This document shows, piece after piece, positions 24,797 through 36,755 of a stretch of 64,000 bases of DNA. The DNA is from Ridgeia piscesae (Eukaryota > Annelida > Polychaeta > Sabellida > Siboglinidae). Made by a program: the position numbers and the translations under genes. The notes beneath the pieces are model-generated. The model was not told the DNA's origin and searched no databases. It saw nothing but the letters and a program-made list of their open reading frames with translations. The stretch's first letter is position 1, and every line of letters starts with the position of its first letter. The DNA lies in the NCBI GenBank assembly GCA_025642075.2, contig JAODUO010000187.1, forward strand, positions 107,501 through 171,500, written 5' to 3'.

Positions 24797-25159
24797 GTAA
24801 GTGTTTATGTCTGTGATTACACCTAGCAATAAGTCAATATCTGCTAGACAAACTGAAAGTGAAACTGCATTAATTACGGTATGGACCATGTTTATTCTCC
24901 ATTGGTGTTCATTGCAACATTGGCACAAAATGTCTCAGATAATTTTGTTGGTGGATATCTCACAGATTTGAGGAACCTTTCAATGCAGATTTAGTGTCAG
25001 TTAATTAAAATATAATGTGGAATTTTGCTAAATTGAAATATTTAATTAAAATACTCAGGAGCGTGATATTCCAGTTTCTATAGATGCCGCTGACTTATTT
25101 AAAAGTGTTTTGACACAAATGTTACTGATGTTCACAGGAGATCTTAATGAGTGTTCACT

Positions 25160-25908
25160 CATGTATGTGACTGGTCACTCACGTCAGTGACTGGTCAGTG
25201 GCATCAGTGACTGGTCACTCGCATCATTGACTGGCCACTCACGTCAGTGACTGGTCACTGGCATCACTGAATGGTCACTCGCGTCAGTGACTGGTCACTC
25301 GTGTCAGTGACTGGTCACTTGTGTCAGTGACTGGTCACTCACGTCAGTGACTGGTCACTCGCGTCAGTGACTGGTCACTCGTGTCAGTGACTGGTCATTC
25401 CTGTCAGGGACTGGTCACTCGTGTCAGTGACTGGTCACTCGTGTCAGTGACTGATCTCTCGTGTCAGTGACTGGTCACTCGTGTCAGTGACTGGTCACTC
25501 TTGTATGTGACTGGTCACTCGTGTCAGTGACTGGTCACTCGCGTCAGTGACTGGTCACTCGCGTCAGTGACTGGTCACTCGTATCAGTGACTGGTCACTC
25601 GCGTCAGTGACTGGTCACTCGCGTCAGTGACTGGTCACTCGCTTCAGTGACTGGTCACTCGTGTCAGTGACTCGTCACTCGCGTCAGTGACTGGTCACTC
25701 GTCAGTGACTGGTCACTCGCGTCAGTGACTGGTCATCGTGTCGGTGACTGGTCACTCGTGTCAGTGACTGGTCTCTCGTGTCAGTGACTGGTCACTCGCG
25801 TCAGTGACTGGTCACTCGTGTCGGTGACTGGTCACTCGTGTCGGTGACTGGTAACTCGTGTCAGTGACTGGTCTCTTGTGTCAGTGACTGGTCTCTTGTG
25901 TCAGTGAC
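25160..25908. repeat. 20-bp minisatellite built on a palindrome, about 37 copies
   Basis: The unit is gtcagtgactggtcactcgt. AGTGAC-TG-GTCACT inside it is a perfect inverted repeat with 6-bp arms. The most variable positions are the two or three bases after cactc (GTGT, GCGT, ACGT). It lies in the intron between the exons at 24736 and 26147. Confidence 0.97.
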
Positions 25909-26146
25909 ATGGATATTTATAGAGTTTTTCTAATGTTGCTTCATGCATAATTCATGAGTATCCAAGATGAGGCTAGGCGGGCTGCGAGCCGGGCTAGCTA
26001 CTGATGAGTCCACAAGTGACATTTGTCAGTTGTCTAGTGACACTTCCTGCAGCCTCAGTGTTCCATTGTGTGTATTTGGGTGCAATCAGAATTGACAGAA
26101 TTACCCACCAGAGGGTGTGACTGACTTCTGTTTGTTGATGTTGTAG

Positions 26147-26385
26147 ATTCGATGAATAACATACAACCCCCGGTGTTGGTGGCAGGAACTAAGACAAACG
26201 TGTCTGTGATACTTCAGTGGACGGGTGCAAAAACCCTTCAGAACATAACATACTTGTTACAGCGCAACTACATTAGTGGCGACTATGTTAGTGGCTCCAC
26301 TGAGTGGCAGTATCATGAAGCTGTCCAGTGGATAGCAGACGACAAATTGCGGGTGGAACGACTACATCCGTACGCGACTTATAGG
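26147..26385 (+). CDS. ROS1: ROS1-like exon: FN3 domain 1, N-terminal part
   Basis: This is a 239-nt exon, phase 1 in and phase 0 out, with acceptor gttgatgttgtag and donor AGG|gtgagt. It encodes the first FN3 half: a hydrophobic strand with the typical Trp (VILQWTG), then the conserved end of the domain RVERLHPYATYR, matching human VVKPLHPFTEYIFR. N-glycosylation sequons are visible (NVS, NIT), consistent with an extracellular domain. FN3 1 is completed by the exon at 27117. Confidence 0.93.
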
Positions 26386-27116
26386 GTGAGTGTTACCATG
26401 GAAACATAGTGGCGTCGATTTTTTGTCCGCCTTATATCTTATGCTAGTTTCCATTTAATAGTACATGAGCATTTTATATGAAATAAAGCCAGTCTGGTGA
26501 TTGCTTTATTAAGTGGCAAAAATTAAACACTATAATTTTGAGTGCGATATGCTGATAGCACGAAAACTTATAATTTACTCAGAAATGTCATGCACTCACT
26601 TTTCTGAAACATGTATGTATGTATGAAACCTTTAGTAAAAACCTGTCCTTTGTAGTGATGATAAAACAGGAATACAGGCAACTGCAGTTTTGTCTGGCTT
26701 AAAAAGTGTGTTTTGTGGTGGTATTACAGTTAATTAAACGTGAATTTCTTTCCATTTAATTCTGTTGTTCGCAATTTTTTTGTAATTACACTATTATGTC
26801 TGAAACAATTATTTCGGGATGAATAGATAAGTGGATATATTATTAATCCATAATGAAACGGGTTATGGGACTCATGTTGTTGTGGTGTTTAAAAAGTAGT
26901 TTTGTATTTGACACAGTTTATTGGACAGCTGCCATTGGTAGTCTGATGCCACCTGGAGGATAATGTGTGATTAACAGATCACATGTGGCACCATCTGGTG
27001 ACTAACTTGCAGACAAAGCGTCAGATCCTTGATCGCCATCTTATCAATGTCCAAGACACTGAGGCATGAAATAGCTGAGCTGTTGCACACAGTGTACAAT
27101 GTCTCTTTCTTTCCAG
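26386..27116 (+). other. Intron inside FN3 domain 1
   Basis: Unique A/T-rich sequence, no repeat or element recognised. Confidence 0.6.
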
Positions 27117-27198
27117 TTCCGCATTGTGGTGGCTGTCACTGCCACCTACACGGTCGTCTCCGGAGAAAGTCTACCAATCGCCACCCAGCCTTATGGCG
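27117..27198 (+). CDS. ROS1: ROS1-like exon: FN3 domain 1, C-terminal strand
   Basis: This is an 82-nt exon, phase 0 in and phase 1 out, with acceptor tctttctttccag and donor GGCG|gtacga. It encodes FRIVVAVTATYTVVSGESLP and then ATQPYG, which aligns to human FRVVWIFTAQLQLYSPPSPS...THPHG. It ends at the domain boundary before the APTTAP linker of the next exon. Confidence 0.93.
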
Positions 27199-29103
27199 GT
27201 ACGAACAGTTCATGTTTTGTCGTTATTCACCGAATATTTTATTTATTTATTTGGATGATTCGTTTCTGACAATGTCCCTCCAGTGTTGCTAGCCTGGAAT
27301 ATTCAAAGCAGTGTGAGATCTGATCATTCGGTGTCTAAACAAAGACTGTTTTACGGCCATACAATACATGATAAGTGTGCACAGACTATCTCAGTAACAT
27401 CTAAATCCATGGAACCTGAGACGTGAGAAAAGTGCCTCAGAATGAAAGCAAGGTCAGACAATGAGGTCATAGTTAGTAGAAAGCAGTGTAATAAGGAAGC
27501 TGAGAAGATAAGGTCAGTGAGCTGTGAGGGGGGTCTACATTTGATGCCAGAAACTCATACTTTCTGCAGACTATACTCAAGTGAGTGAATTAATGTGCTA
27601 CGTCAGTGTAATGTAAACAACACCATCTCGTCAGTTTTTTCCCCTAAGAAATATACAAGTACTCTGTATGGTTCGAACTTGGAATTATCAGAGTGGAAAA
27701 TGACTAATCCAATTTCCTGACAACCAGGCTATGTAGAGGATTTTGAATTCTTTGTATTTTGGCGGCCATATCACATTCGTTGTCAATCATATTGGGCAGT
27801 GCATCATATCGACTGTACTTTGTGGTTATTTAAAATTATATTTTTAGTCCATTGGGCCAAAGGTTAGTGGACTTATCGCATCACTGTGTCCACTGTGAAC
27901 AGTGCCTCATTAACTCCCATGTCTCAGAAACTGTTGAGGATCTATTTTTACAATTTGCAATAGACATACCTTAAGGCATTGCAACTGTGCACGAGAAATG
28001 TTTATTTGATTGGATTGTTGTGAAAGACCCAAAACTGGTAAAAAAAAATCTTTGGTAACCTTTACTCAATTTATTTATGTACGCATATATTATGGCACAT
28101 AGGAATTACACACGAAATTGGTATTTGATGCAAAAATGCAGCATGTCCACATGTTGCTGTGTCTGCCTGGACAGCCTGGGACACAATACAGGTGTACTTG
28201 TGTATTCAAGACTGCCTCACTCTGGAGGCTAGGTGGCCTGCCAGGAACCATGGCTAACTGATATTTGTGACTCCTCACAGCCACACACTGAAGGTCAGAT
28301 GACCTGCCTGGATAGCATAGCTAATTGGTATTCCATCTGTGGCAACTGCTTCTGCAGGTTTCAATTAAGCTGTATCTTCAAAACTTTTGATTTTGTGGTA
28401 AATGCAAGTTGAGTTTATTGTTATGCTTATTTAATTATCTTTAAAATGGTGTGACTGTAGTGTGCTGTCACCTGTAGGTGACAAACATAGAGACAATATT
28501 ATTCTGAATAAACCTAGCATGAAATACCATGCAATGTATTGACATAAATTGCATTCTGATCACTGGGCTGGCTGAGTGGTGCAGAAGAAAATTATTCCAT
28601 CTGAACTAAAAACCACTACTGACCAGTCCAGTCCTTTCGCTGCAGTCACATGACTTGGCTGTGTTTCGGGCAATCTCGTGAATAACTAGAGAATATGCCA
28701 ATTATGATGAAGAGACTAGGCAGTGATATGATTCACCAAAACATATTTCATTCATAATTACAAACACTATATGCCTATTGCCTAAATGACTTTGGGGCTT
28801 CTTTTACTGTACATCAACCATTATTATGTTTATTCACTCAGCCAGTCTTGTTTCTGCTCTAATATAAGCAGGAAACAGCCACGACAAAGTTCTGGACTGT
28901 CAGGTGTTTTAGCTCAATTTTGACCTTGAAATGACCAGTTGAGGATGTGCCTTACAGTATGGAATGTACTGGTTGGATAAAAATTTATGTTCAAAACCAC
29001 TTTAAAAACTGGTTTCAAAACCACGTAAAAGTACTTCCATAATATTATTCCTTGTGCTAGGTGCCGTGTGTGTTGTTTATTGTTACGCCTCCCCCTGTTG
29101 CAG
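27199..29103 (+). other. Intron between FN3 domains 1 and 2
   Basis: Unique sequence. At 28566-28576 a TGGCTGAGTGG word matches a tRNA A box, but no matching B box follows at the right distance, so neither a tRNA nor a SINE is called. Confidence 0.5.
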
Positions 29104-29210
29104 CCCCCACTACTGCCCCCGTCATCACCAGTGCCACGACCTCTGCTACTTCAGTGCACCTCAAATGGAGGGCGCCACTGTTCATCAATGCCCCACTGCT
29201 CTACTACAAG
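29104..29210 (+). CDS. ROS1: ROS1-like exon: FN3 domain 2, N-terminal part
   Basis: This is a 107-nt exon, phase 1 in and phase 0 out. The acceptor is cctccccctgttgcag; an upstream gtgctag at about 29060 was rejected because it puts the exon in the wrong frame. It encodes PTTAPVITSATTSATSVHLK and then WRAP...APLLYYK, the FN3 start with its conserved Trp, matching human PETAPLIRN...VEVSWDPP...PILGYN. The donor is AAG|gtgggc. Confidence 0.92.
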
Positions 29211-29589
29211 GTGGGCTCAAGCCACTATTTAATTTTCTGGCTACGTAGTTGGGGACAGGCTACAATTTTCTCTTCATTGGGGACAGGCCACAGTTTTACA
29301 TCCTCATCATTGGGGACAGATCATTATTTTATTTCCGAGTCCATTTCAATAGGAATAGGCTTTATCTTCTGTCCGTCACTGGGAACAGGCCACTATTTTA
29401 TGTTCATGTAATAATTTGAGGACAGGCCCCTCTCTCGTGAATGAAGTGCCTGTAATTTTGAGCAGTACACTTAATAAGGAGAATCTTGTGTTTTGTGTTG
29501 ATTGTCAGAGTATTCAATATATAAGTGTGAACAACAATAAAATGTTAAGATTGTTTTCTGTGGTAAAATACATAATGATGCATCCCCAG
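29211..29589 (+). other. Intron inside FN3 domain 2, with short GGGACAGG repeats
   Basis: Between about 29250 and 29430, ggggacaggccac-type phrases followed by tattttat recur about five times, a degenerate tandem repeat of roughly 40 bases. Confidence 0.6.
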
Positions 29590-29788
29590 GTCGTCGTTGC
29601 TCCAGCCAATGACCTCTACAACCAACGAGTGAGGGAGGTCGTTGCCACCAGGTCGACAGCAGTGATGTCAGAGGTCGTGACCTTGCTCACTCCACAGACG
29701 TTATACGTTGTATATCTGACAGCTGTGAACCTGTTTGGGGAAGGCCCAGCCACAGAACAAGTGATACAGACCCAGAGGAAAAGTAAAG
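29590..29788 (+). CDS. ROS1: ROS1-like exon: FN3 domain 2, C-terminal part
   Basis: This is a 199-nt exon, phase 0 in and phase 1 out, with acceptor gcatccccag. It encodes the strands LLTPQTLYVVYLTAVNLFGE then GPATEQVIQTQ, close to human TLPNTIYRFSIAAVNEVGEGPEAES. There are two possible donors, both phase 1: TAAAG|gtaggt (chosen, end 29788) and GGAAAA|gtaaag six bases earlier (end 29782). A 19-bp minisatellite starts about 25 bases beyond the donor. Confidence 0.93.
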
Positions 29789-29811
29789 GTAGGTAGAAGA
29801 CCTGTATGTTC

Positions 29812-30326
29812 TCCCATGTCACTGGGTGTACCACATGTCACTGGGTGTATCACAGGTCACTGGGTGTACCACATGTCACTGGGTGTATCACATTCACTGG
29901 GTGTACCACATGTCACTGGGTGTATCACATTTCACTGGGGTACCACATGTCACTGGGTGTACCACATGTCACTGGGTGTATCACATGTCACTGGGTGTAC
30001 CACATGTCACTGGGTGTATCACATGTCACTGGGTGTACCACATGTCACTGGGTGTATTATCTGTCACTGGGTGTATCACATGTCACTGTGTGTACCACAT
30101 TTCACTGGGGTTCCACATGTCACTGGGGGTACCACATGTCACTGGGTGTATCACATGTCACTGGGTCTATCACAGGTCACTGGGTGTATCACATGTCACT
30201 GGGGGTGCCACATGTCACTGGGTGTACCACATGTCACTGGGTGTAGCCACATGTCACTGGGTGTATCACATGTCACTGGGTGTACCATATGTCACTAGGT
30301 GTACCGCATGTCACTCGGTGTCTATT
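29812..30326. repeat. 19-bp minisatellite, about 27 copies
   Basis: The unit is catgtcactgggtgtacca, with tatca and single-base deletions. Because 19 is one more than a multiple of 3 and the unit lacks stops, all three plus frames are open across it. It starts about 25 bases after the donor of the exon ending at 29788. Confidence 0.97.
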
Positions 30327-30981
30327 ATTCAGCCACTGCTGTAATGGGATTGATATGTTGATCAAATTACATCAAAGTGTAAGCTTGTATATAATGCATC
30401 TATGCCCTGTGCCTGTCTGCATCATCAGAATAGCCATCTTTTCTGACACAGGTGTTGTGTGGAAAATAGCAAAATATTACTCTGCCAGCTACCACCTTCA
30501 GTGTCATTTCGCTGCTTGTTTTTATTAGCACTCAACTGCTGGTTTGTCTGACCCCACAAAAAAGTAGTGTATTTTAAATATGGCCTGTTGGTAGGGTCAC
30601 TGTAACATGTTATTGTGCAACAAATAAAGGTCAACTTCACTGTGACCCAACTAAGGTATCCAGGGTATTATTTTGGATGGTGCTGCCTCCTGGTAAATAT
30701 GTGGTTAAAATGTGCTGCCATCTAGTGATTATATATGTGAAATATTTATGACATGAATAACTTGCTAGTGCTGTTAGTGTTAGTGAAGTTTTTTCTTGGT
30801 GAAGTAATACATTGATAAAATAATTAATAATTTTATTAATTACATTACATTACATTTAATTGCCTGGCCATAATGAGTAGTGTTGTTATCACAATGTTTA
30901 TGTGGGTACTTACTGAAATAGAAGTGAGTATTCACACGGCGGCATGATGTACTTGTTTGTGTTGTCGGTTTTCTCCAGCAG
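30327..30981 (+). other. Remainder of intron before propeller 1
   Basis: Unique A/T-rich sequence up to the tandem cagcag acceptor. Confidence 0.6.
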
Positions 30982-31104
30982 ATGGCGAGACCCCCTACCT
31001 TGTGCTGGGGGCGGAGAGCAGCGTGTTGAAGCAGGACCTGAATGACGTGTTTGCTCAGGCCAAGACTCTCTATCGCGACGACTCCCGCGTTAACACAGTC
31101 ACAG
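30982..31104 (+). CDS. ROS1: ROS1-like exon: linker and start of beta-propeller 1
   Basis: This exon is phase 1 in and phase 1 out, with donor ACAG|gtgtgt. The acceptor is a tandem cagcag (NAGNAG), so the exon can begin at 30979 or 30982, adding or dropping one Ala. It encodes GETPYLVLGAESSVLKQDLN and then a stretch ending in RVNTVTG, parallel to human QWLFLSRKTSLRKRSLKH...NITGISV, which leads into the first propeller. Confidence 0.9.
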
Positions 31105-31403
31105 GTGTGTGCACGCGGTCATGCATGCATGCTTACACATCGTAAATATGTGGTATTCCTTTTTTGCTACAACGGATATGTCATCATAAATGTATATTCA
31201 TCATTACATGAAAACAGTTACAGATAACGTTCTTTATTTACCAGAGGATTTACTAAATGCTGAACTAATTGCCATTTGGGCACTGCTGCTATTTACATAG
31301 ACTAGAACCCTAAACACATGTCAGTCAACAGTAGTCAGTTGATGTGCACCTAGCACAGTGTCGATAAATATTCTCTGCATTGATTGGTTAAATACTATGT
31401 ATA

Positions 31404-31770
<367 letters not shown>

Positions 31771-32121
31771 TATCATATATGTAAATCAAAAATGAATTTT
31801 ACACTGTATTTCAAGAACCAATGGGTCATAGGATGAAATCAGAAAGTGGTGAATTACATGTATTTCAATGAAACAATTGTGTGTGTATCTAAGACACCAG
31901 AAGCAGTGTCATTGCGGGTTGTTTATAGATAGGGCATTTCCATATTGGTTATTGAGAAACTACTTATATGTTGGGATAGCCGAAAGCAAGGTAATTGGAC
32001 TAGGGTGATATGTAGAGGTAGGTGTTAGCATTCAGTCAACTGAGTGTTTTGGATGTGTGGATGAACTGTTTTGAGTTGTCCATCCTTGCTCCGTGTGTCA
32101 CACTTTCTGTGTCTCTGACAG

Positions 32122-32300
32122 GTGTGGCTGTACATGTCAAGAAACGACTCGTCTTTGCCTCCTTCGCTGATGCTTCTGTGCGTGTTTTGAATGTTGATAA
32201 ACACGGGAGTTCAAAGGTCATCTGCGGTAACCTGAAAAGACCAACAGCTCTCAGTGTTGATTGGCTTCACAACAGGATTTATATCTGTGACGAATCTGAG
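32122..32300 (+). CDS. ROS1: ROS1-like exon: beta-propeller 1, first blades
   Basis: This is a 179-nt exon, phase 1 in and phase 0 out, with acceptor gtgtctctgacag and donor GAG|gtgatt. It encodes VAVHVKKRLVFASFADASVR and then a blade ending ALSVDWLHNRIYICDESE, a YWTD-type repeat (human SISIDWLYQRMYFIMDE). Confidence 0.92.
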
Positions 32301-32634
32301 GTGATTTGAACGAGTGATGATGCAGTTTCTGTTAAACATAGACACAGTATGAATATTTGTTATCCTTAAAATATGTTTATTTTGTAATAATTGATTGTAA
32401 TTGAAAGTTTTTATGGTTTATTATTAGTAACAATATTTTATAACAACTACATACCTTTAAATCACTTTTCCATGGATAGAAAATTGCTGGCCATCAGTAT
32501 AAAATTTGTTCTTAATTTTGTTGCAGATGATGAAATCTTAATCTTACAACAATTGTTCTAATCAGTAAGAATGAATGTGGCATTTGTTGGTAACGTTTGA
32601 AGCAGTAGTTCTATTTTCTCTTGACCATTTTTAG
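32301..32634 (+). other. Short intron, propeller 1
   Basis: Unique A/T-rich sequence; nothing else seen. Confidence 0.6.
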
Positions 32635-32729
32635 ATTGTGCAGTGCCACCTGGATGGCACTCGATGTACTACAGTTGTCTCTGACCTTGACCCCAAACCT
32701 GACACGATTCTAGTTGACCCCTGCAATGG
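32635..32729 (+). CDS. ROS1: ROS1-like exon: beta-propeller 1, second blade
   Basis: This is a 95-nt exon, phase 0 in and phase 2 out, with acceptor ccatttttag and donor TGG|gtgagt. It encodes IVQCHLDGTRCTTVVSDLDP and then KPDTILVDPCNG, matching human VCVCDLENC...PQKIVADSYNG. The final Gly codon is completed by the next exon. Confidence 0.9.
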
Positions 32730-33320
32730 GTGAGTGGGTGCTGGAAAAATTTAAAGGGAAACATAAATTAATTTAGTGTGTGTTTTTCACCTAAGAGAAC
32801 CATTTGCGACTACAATAACACTTTCTAATATCTGTGGCTAAAGCTCAAACGTTTTGTGTTTTAAATAAAGGACCAACAATGTTATTAAAACAACGAATGT
32901 TAAAATAGATCTTTAAACATTATTTTACATAAGCGCTCAGGCATCCTGTGGGATAACCATCCCTGTTTCCCCCAACACAAGGACACGTTATTGATGTTAC
33001 TGTGAGTGTATGAGGAGAAGTTTGGCAGTTCTATGTTGTTGTCATGGTTATAAACAACTTCTTATTCATTTATTTACATTAAACATCCTAAGTCTTGCAG
33101 TTAAAAAACATTCTGAATTTCTGAAGAGCTCATAAGGGTAATTTTAGGCAATGTTATTCAAAGTGCTGATCTATGGCATATGTACTATTAAAATTTTGAT
33201 ATATTTTTATGGTAACCTCTTTCAATGGTTATTAATTAAATCAGTTTCTGATTCACTTAATATTACTTTGTTAGTGTGTTTTAGCATGTTTTTAACGTGG
33301 GAACGTGACGTGTCTTTCAG
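32730..33320 (+). other. Intron, propeller 1
   Basis: Unique A/T-rich sequence; nothing else seen. Confidence 0.6.
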
Positions 33321-33591
33321 TTATCTCTTCTGGGTGCAGCAAGGTCACGGGGTTCATCGTGTTGACCTCGCTGAATTCAAGTTGCCACGGGAACGGGCTA
33401 TCCAACGCATTTTGACCCTTGACCTTGTTTCGTCAATCGCCATAGATTACCTGCGATATCGCATGTTTTTCCCGAATGAGAGCAGCAACACAATGATGTC
33501 TTCTGCCCTCGACGGAACTGACATCATCGACATCCGACACAACACACAGAACCCGGACTTCATCAACGTCAAAAGTCTCACATACCACCAG
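33321..33591 (+). CDS. ROS1: ROS1-like exon: beta-propeller 1, central blades
   Basis: This is a 271-nt exon, phase 2 in and phase 0 out, with acceptor cgtgtctttcag and donor CAG|gtagca. It encodes YLFWVQQGHGVHRVDLAEFK, a central blade containing SIAIDYLRYRMFFPNES, and a MSSALDGTDI strand comparable to human MSTFLDGSA. The end, INVKSLTYHQ, continues into GLFYW of the next exon (human DVKSFACENNDFLV). Confidence 0.93.
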
Positions 33592-34494
33592 GTAGCAGCA
33601 CTCTCTGTGTATTTGTCATCGACAGACAGTGAGTGCATTGTGTCTGTATTGTCCATGCAGCAGTGTGTGTATGTGACCTTGACATTGAGTGTGAAAGTGA
33701 AAGTGTTGCAGTGACAGACCCAACTATGTGGCGTAGTTTACAGAGTGTGTGGACAACTAGAACGTTGGAGGCTTTCTGGAAACAACTTGGAACTGATCTG
33801 TTTCGCTTCATTACACGCCCTGATGACACTGGTGTCTATTTTATAGCAGTGCTTGGTTTTAAATTGTTCTGTTTGAAAGTGGATTTTTACACTACAGTGT
33901 ATAATGTAATTATTTTTATTATAATAATTTTTGTTAGCTTATTTATCTTAGTTTACTTACTTATTTATCTTAACTTATTTATTTTATCATAGCTTATGTA
34001 GTTAATTAAGATTTAGTCAATACGTCATGTGAATGTGTAACAGTTTGATTGGCATTGAATTACTTAATAAGCACTATATTAAGAAACAGAATTATTATTG
34101 TTATAGTGTGCAGTGTTTCTGTCTTGTCCATTCTAGTGTTATTGTTGCCAGTAAAAGCTGTAATGATGAGTTCTACAGAGTTAGAGTCAAGTTTGTGTTG
34201 GTTTTACATTTTCGCCGAACCCAAACAAACACTGCTAGTCTACTCCACTACTGTAAAAGATTATTTTTTAATCAGTGTCTAATATTTATGCCACACCCTA
34301 TGTGGCGCCACTGTAATGATACAATTCCCCATAATATTGTAACCATCAAGTCACCACCCACTAGTGCATAATGCATTATATTTTTTGGGACTTTGCGAAA
34401 CTGTTCATATCCAATCCTTATGTACTAATGTTTCCAGACGGAACTATTGCAGGATTAACCTCTGACCTCTGACCTCTGTCTTGTTTCTGCCCAG
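33592..34494 (+). other. Intron, propeller 1
   Basis: Unique sequence. Open stretches at 33633-33992 and 34033-34371 lack splice sites in the right phase and propeller motifs, so they are treated as intron. A ctctgacct repeat occurs next to the acceptor (34461-34479). Confidence 0.55.
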
Positions 34495-34642
34495 GGTCTG
34501 TTTTACTGGAGCAGTGGAGAGAAGGTGGTGATGGAGGAGTATGACGCCAGTCAGTCTCTGTACCACCACAACGAGATGTTCTTCAGTGAGCGTGCCTTCG
34601 TCGCCCTCAATGTGTGGCACAACGCATCCCAGCCAACCCCAG
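34495..34642 (+). CDS. ROS1: ROS1-like exon: beta-propeller 1, last blade
   Basis: This is a 148-nt exon, phase 0 in and phase 1 out, with acceptor cttgtttctgcccag and donor CCAG|gtagac. It encodes GLFYWSSGEKVVMEEYDASQ and then a tail with ALNVWHNASQPTP, matching the human segment from VTDGKVIFQQD to the FGSSSQLHPLP linker. A 25-bp hairpin-bearing minisatellite begins about 22 bases past the donor. Confidence 0.9.
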
Positions 34643-34664
34643 GTAGACACCCCTGACATGTCAT

Positions 34665-35890
34665 AGCTACCCCCTGTGACAGGAGACAGTCTTGATGACT
34701 GTGACAGGAGACAGTCTTGATGACTGTGACAGGAGACAGTCTTGATGACTGTGACTGGAGAGTCAGTCTTGATGACTGTGACAGGAGACAGTCTTGATGA
34801 CGTGCTGCGTCGATGCTGTGACAAGATCAGCCACAGGAGACACTGACAGGTCTTGATCTACGGACTCTGTGACTGTGAAGAGCAGTCTTGATGACTGTGA
34901 CAGGAGACAGTCTTGATGACTGTGACAGGAGACAGTCTTGATGACTGTGACAGGAGACAGTCTTGATGACTGTGACAGGAGACAGTCTTGATGACTGTGA
35001 CAGAGACAGTCTTGATGACTGTGACAGAGACAGTCTTGATGACTGTGACAGGAGACAGTCTTGATGACTGTGACAGGAGACAGTCTTGATGACTGTGACA
35101 GGAGACAGTCTTGATGACTGTGACAGGAGACAGTCTTGATGACTGTGACAGGAGACAGTCTTGATGACTGTGACAGGAGACAGTCTTGATGACTGTGACA
35201 GGTGACAGTCTTGATGACTGTGACAGGAGACAGTCTTGATGAGTGTGACAGGAGACAGTCTTGATGACTGTGACAGAAGACAGTCTTGATGACTGTGACA
35301 GGAGACAGTCTTGATGAATGTGACAGGAGACAGTCTTGATGAATGTGACAGGAAACAGTCTTGATGACTGTGACAGGAGACAGTCTTGATGACTGTGACA
35401 GGAGACAGTCTTGATGACTATGACAGGAAACAGTCTTGATGACTGTGACAGGAGACAGTCTTGATGACTGTGACAGGTGACAGTCTTGATGACTGTGACA
35501 GGTGACAGTCTTGATGACTGTGACAGGAGACAGTCTTGATGAGTGTGACAGGAGACAGTCTTGATGACTGTGACAGGAGACAGTCTTGATGACTGTGACA
35601 GGAGACAGTCTTGATGACTGTGACAGGAGACAGTCTTGATGACTGTGACAGAGACAGTCTGATGACTGTAAGAAGACAGTCTTGATGACTGTGACAGAAG
35701 ACAGTCTTGATGACTGTGACAGAAGACAGTCTTGATGACTGTGACAGAAGACAGTCTTGATGACTGTGACAGGAGACAGTCATGATGACTGTGACAGGAG
35801 ACAGTCTTGATGACTGTGACAGAAGACAGTCTTGATGACTGTGACAGGAGACAGTCTTGATGACTGTGACAGGAGACTGTCTTGATGACT
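34665..35890. repeat. 25-bp minisatellite with a hairpin per unit, about 48 copies
   Basis: The unit is gactgtgacaggagacagtc followed by ttgat. GACTGT and ACAGTC are perfect 6-bp arms around an 8-nt loop. A small disordered stretch near 34800-34880 and shortened units near 35003-35030 and 35650 interrupt it. It starts about 22 bases after the donor at 34642. Confidence 0.97.
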
Positions 35891-36005
35891 GCCAACCACA
35901 GCTGCAGTTTGGCAGCAATTAATGCATCATGGGAATAACATCAAATTTTTTGTTTTATAACAAAATTATTTGAAAGATTGAAAACCATATACCAGTCTAT
36001 AACAT

Positions 36006-36012
36006 ATATATA

Positions 36013-36067
<55 letters not shown>

Positions 36068-36077
36068 AAATTATATG

Positions 36078-36126
<49 letters not shown>

Positions 36127-36165
36127 TATAATATATAATTATATATAATTATATATAATATATAT
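36006..36165. repeat. (TA)n tracts
   Basis: Two TA dinucleotide runs separated by a short ttttaaattatatg spacer. Confidence 0.97.
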
Positions 36166-36378
36166 AGATTAGCATTCATAATTTGTTAAATTATCTACTT
36201 GTCCAATTTACAAATAGAATAAATAATTTGTTGGATCAGATATTAATTCACTTCTCCCTTGGAAAACTAACTTTTAAAACCAATTTGACAACTAGCACTA
36301 AGAGATTTTTACATACGAATATGTTTACAAAGTTTTATATTGCTTTGTGTAACTTATGAAAGTATCCCTGTGTTTCAG

Positions 36379-36465
36379 TGCCCATCATGGCTCCAAGGAA
36401 GCTACAGGTTCTCTTTACCTCGGACACAGCCCAGGTGACCTGGCTACCCCCCGACTATGACCAAG
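36379..36465 (+). CDS. ROS1: ROS1-like exon: FN3 domain 3, N-terminal part
   Basis: This is an 87-nt exon, phase 1/1, with acceptor ccctgtgtttcag and donor CAAG|gtaacc. It encodes PIMAPRKLQVLFTSDTAQVT and then WLPPDYDQG, matching human PGRPQELSVLFGSHQALVQWKPP: the opening strands of the third FN3 domain with its conserved Trp. Confidence 0.92.
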
Positions 36466-36755
36466 GTAACCAAGACATGCCACATTTTGCCAGGGGGGTG
36501 ATCCCGAAAAAACCTTAAATAGCTGTAGACGGCAATCTTGTTAAATCCCACTGCCACAATGCACACAGTAAATCATAAAACATGAATATATTATTAAATA
36601 GTTAATTAGTCTAAATCTGATTATCTAAAATCACCAACCAGGTGTAAATGTCGACTTCTTTCACATTGTATTATTGAGTGAATTGGCCTCACTATGTTTT
36701 ACGCTAGCCAAGATTCGTTGACTTTGTCCAAATGTGCTGCCCCCTGGTGTTGCAG

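Noticed and set aside
24768..25925. Shared words catggatatttata in the exon at 24736 and just after the 20-bp array at 25908, suggesting exon duplication
   Set aside because: The identity is only about 14 bases in A/T-rich sequence with no further similarity on either side; chance is adequate.
28560..28680. tRNA gene or SINE head around TGGCTGAGTGG
   Set aside because: An A-box word is present but no B box at the right distance and no cloverleaf pairing could be found.
29061..29103. Earlier acceptor (gtgctag) for the FN3 2 exon
   Set aside because: It would put the exon in the wrong frame relative to the incoming phase 1 and destroy the APTTAP...VHLKW match.
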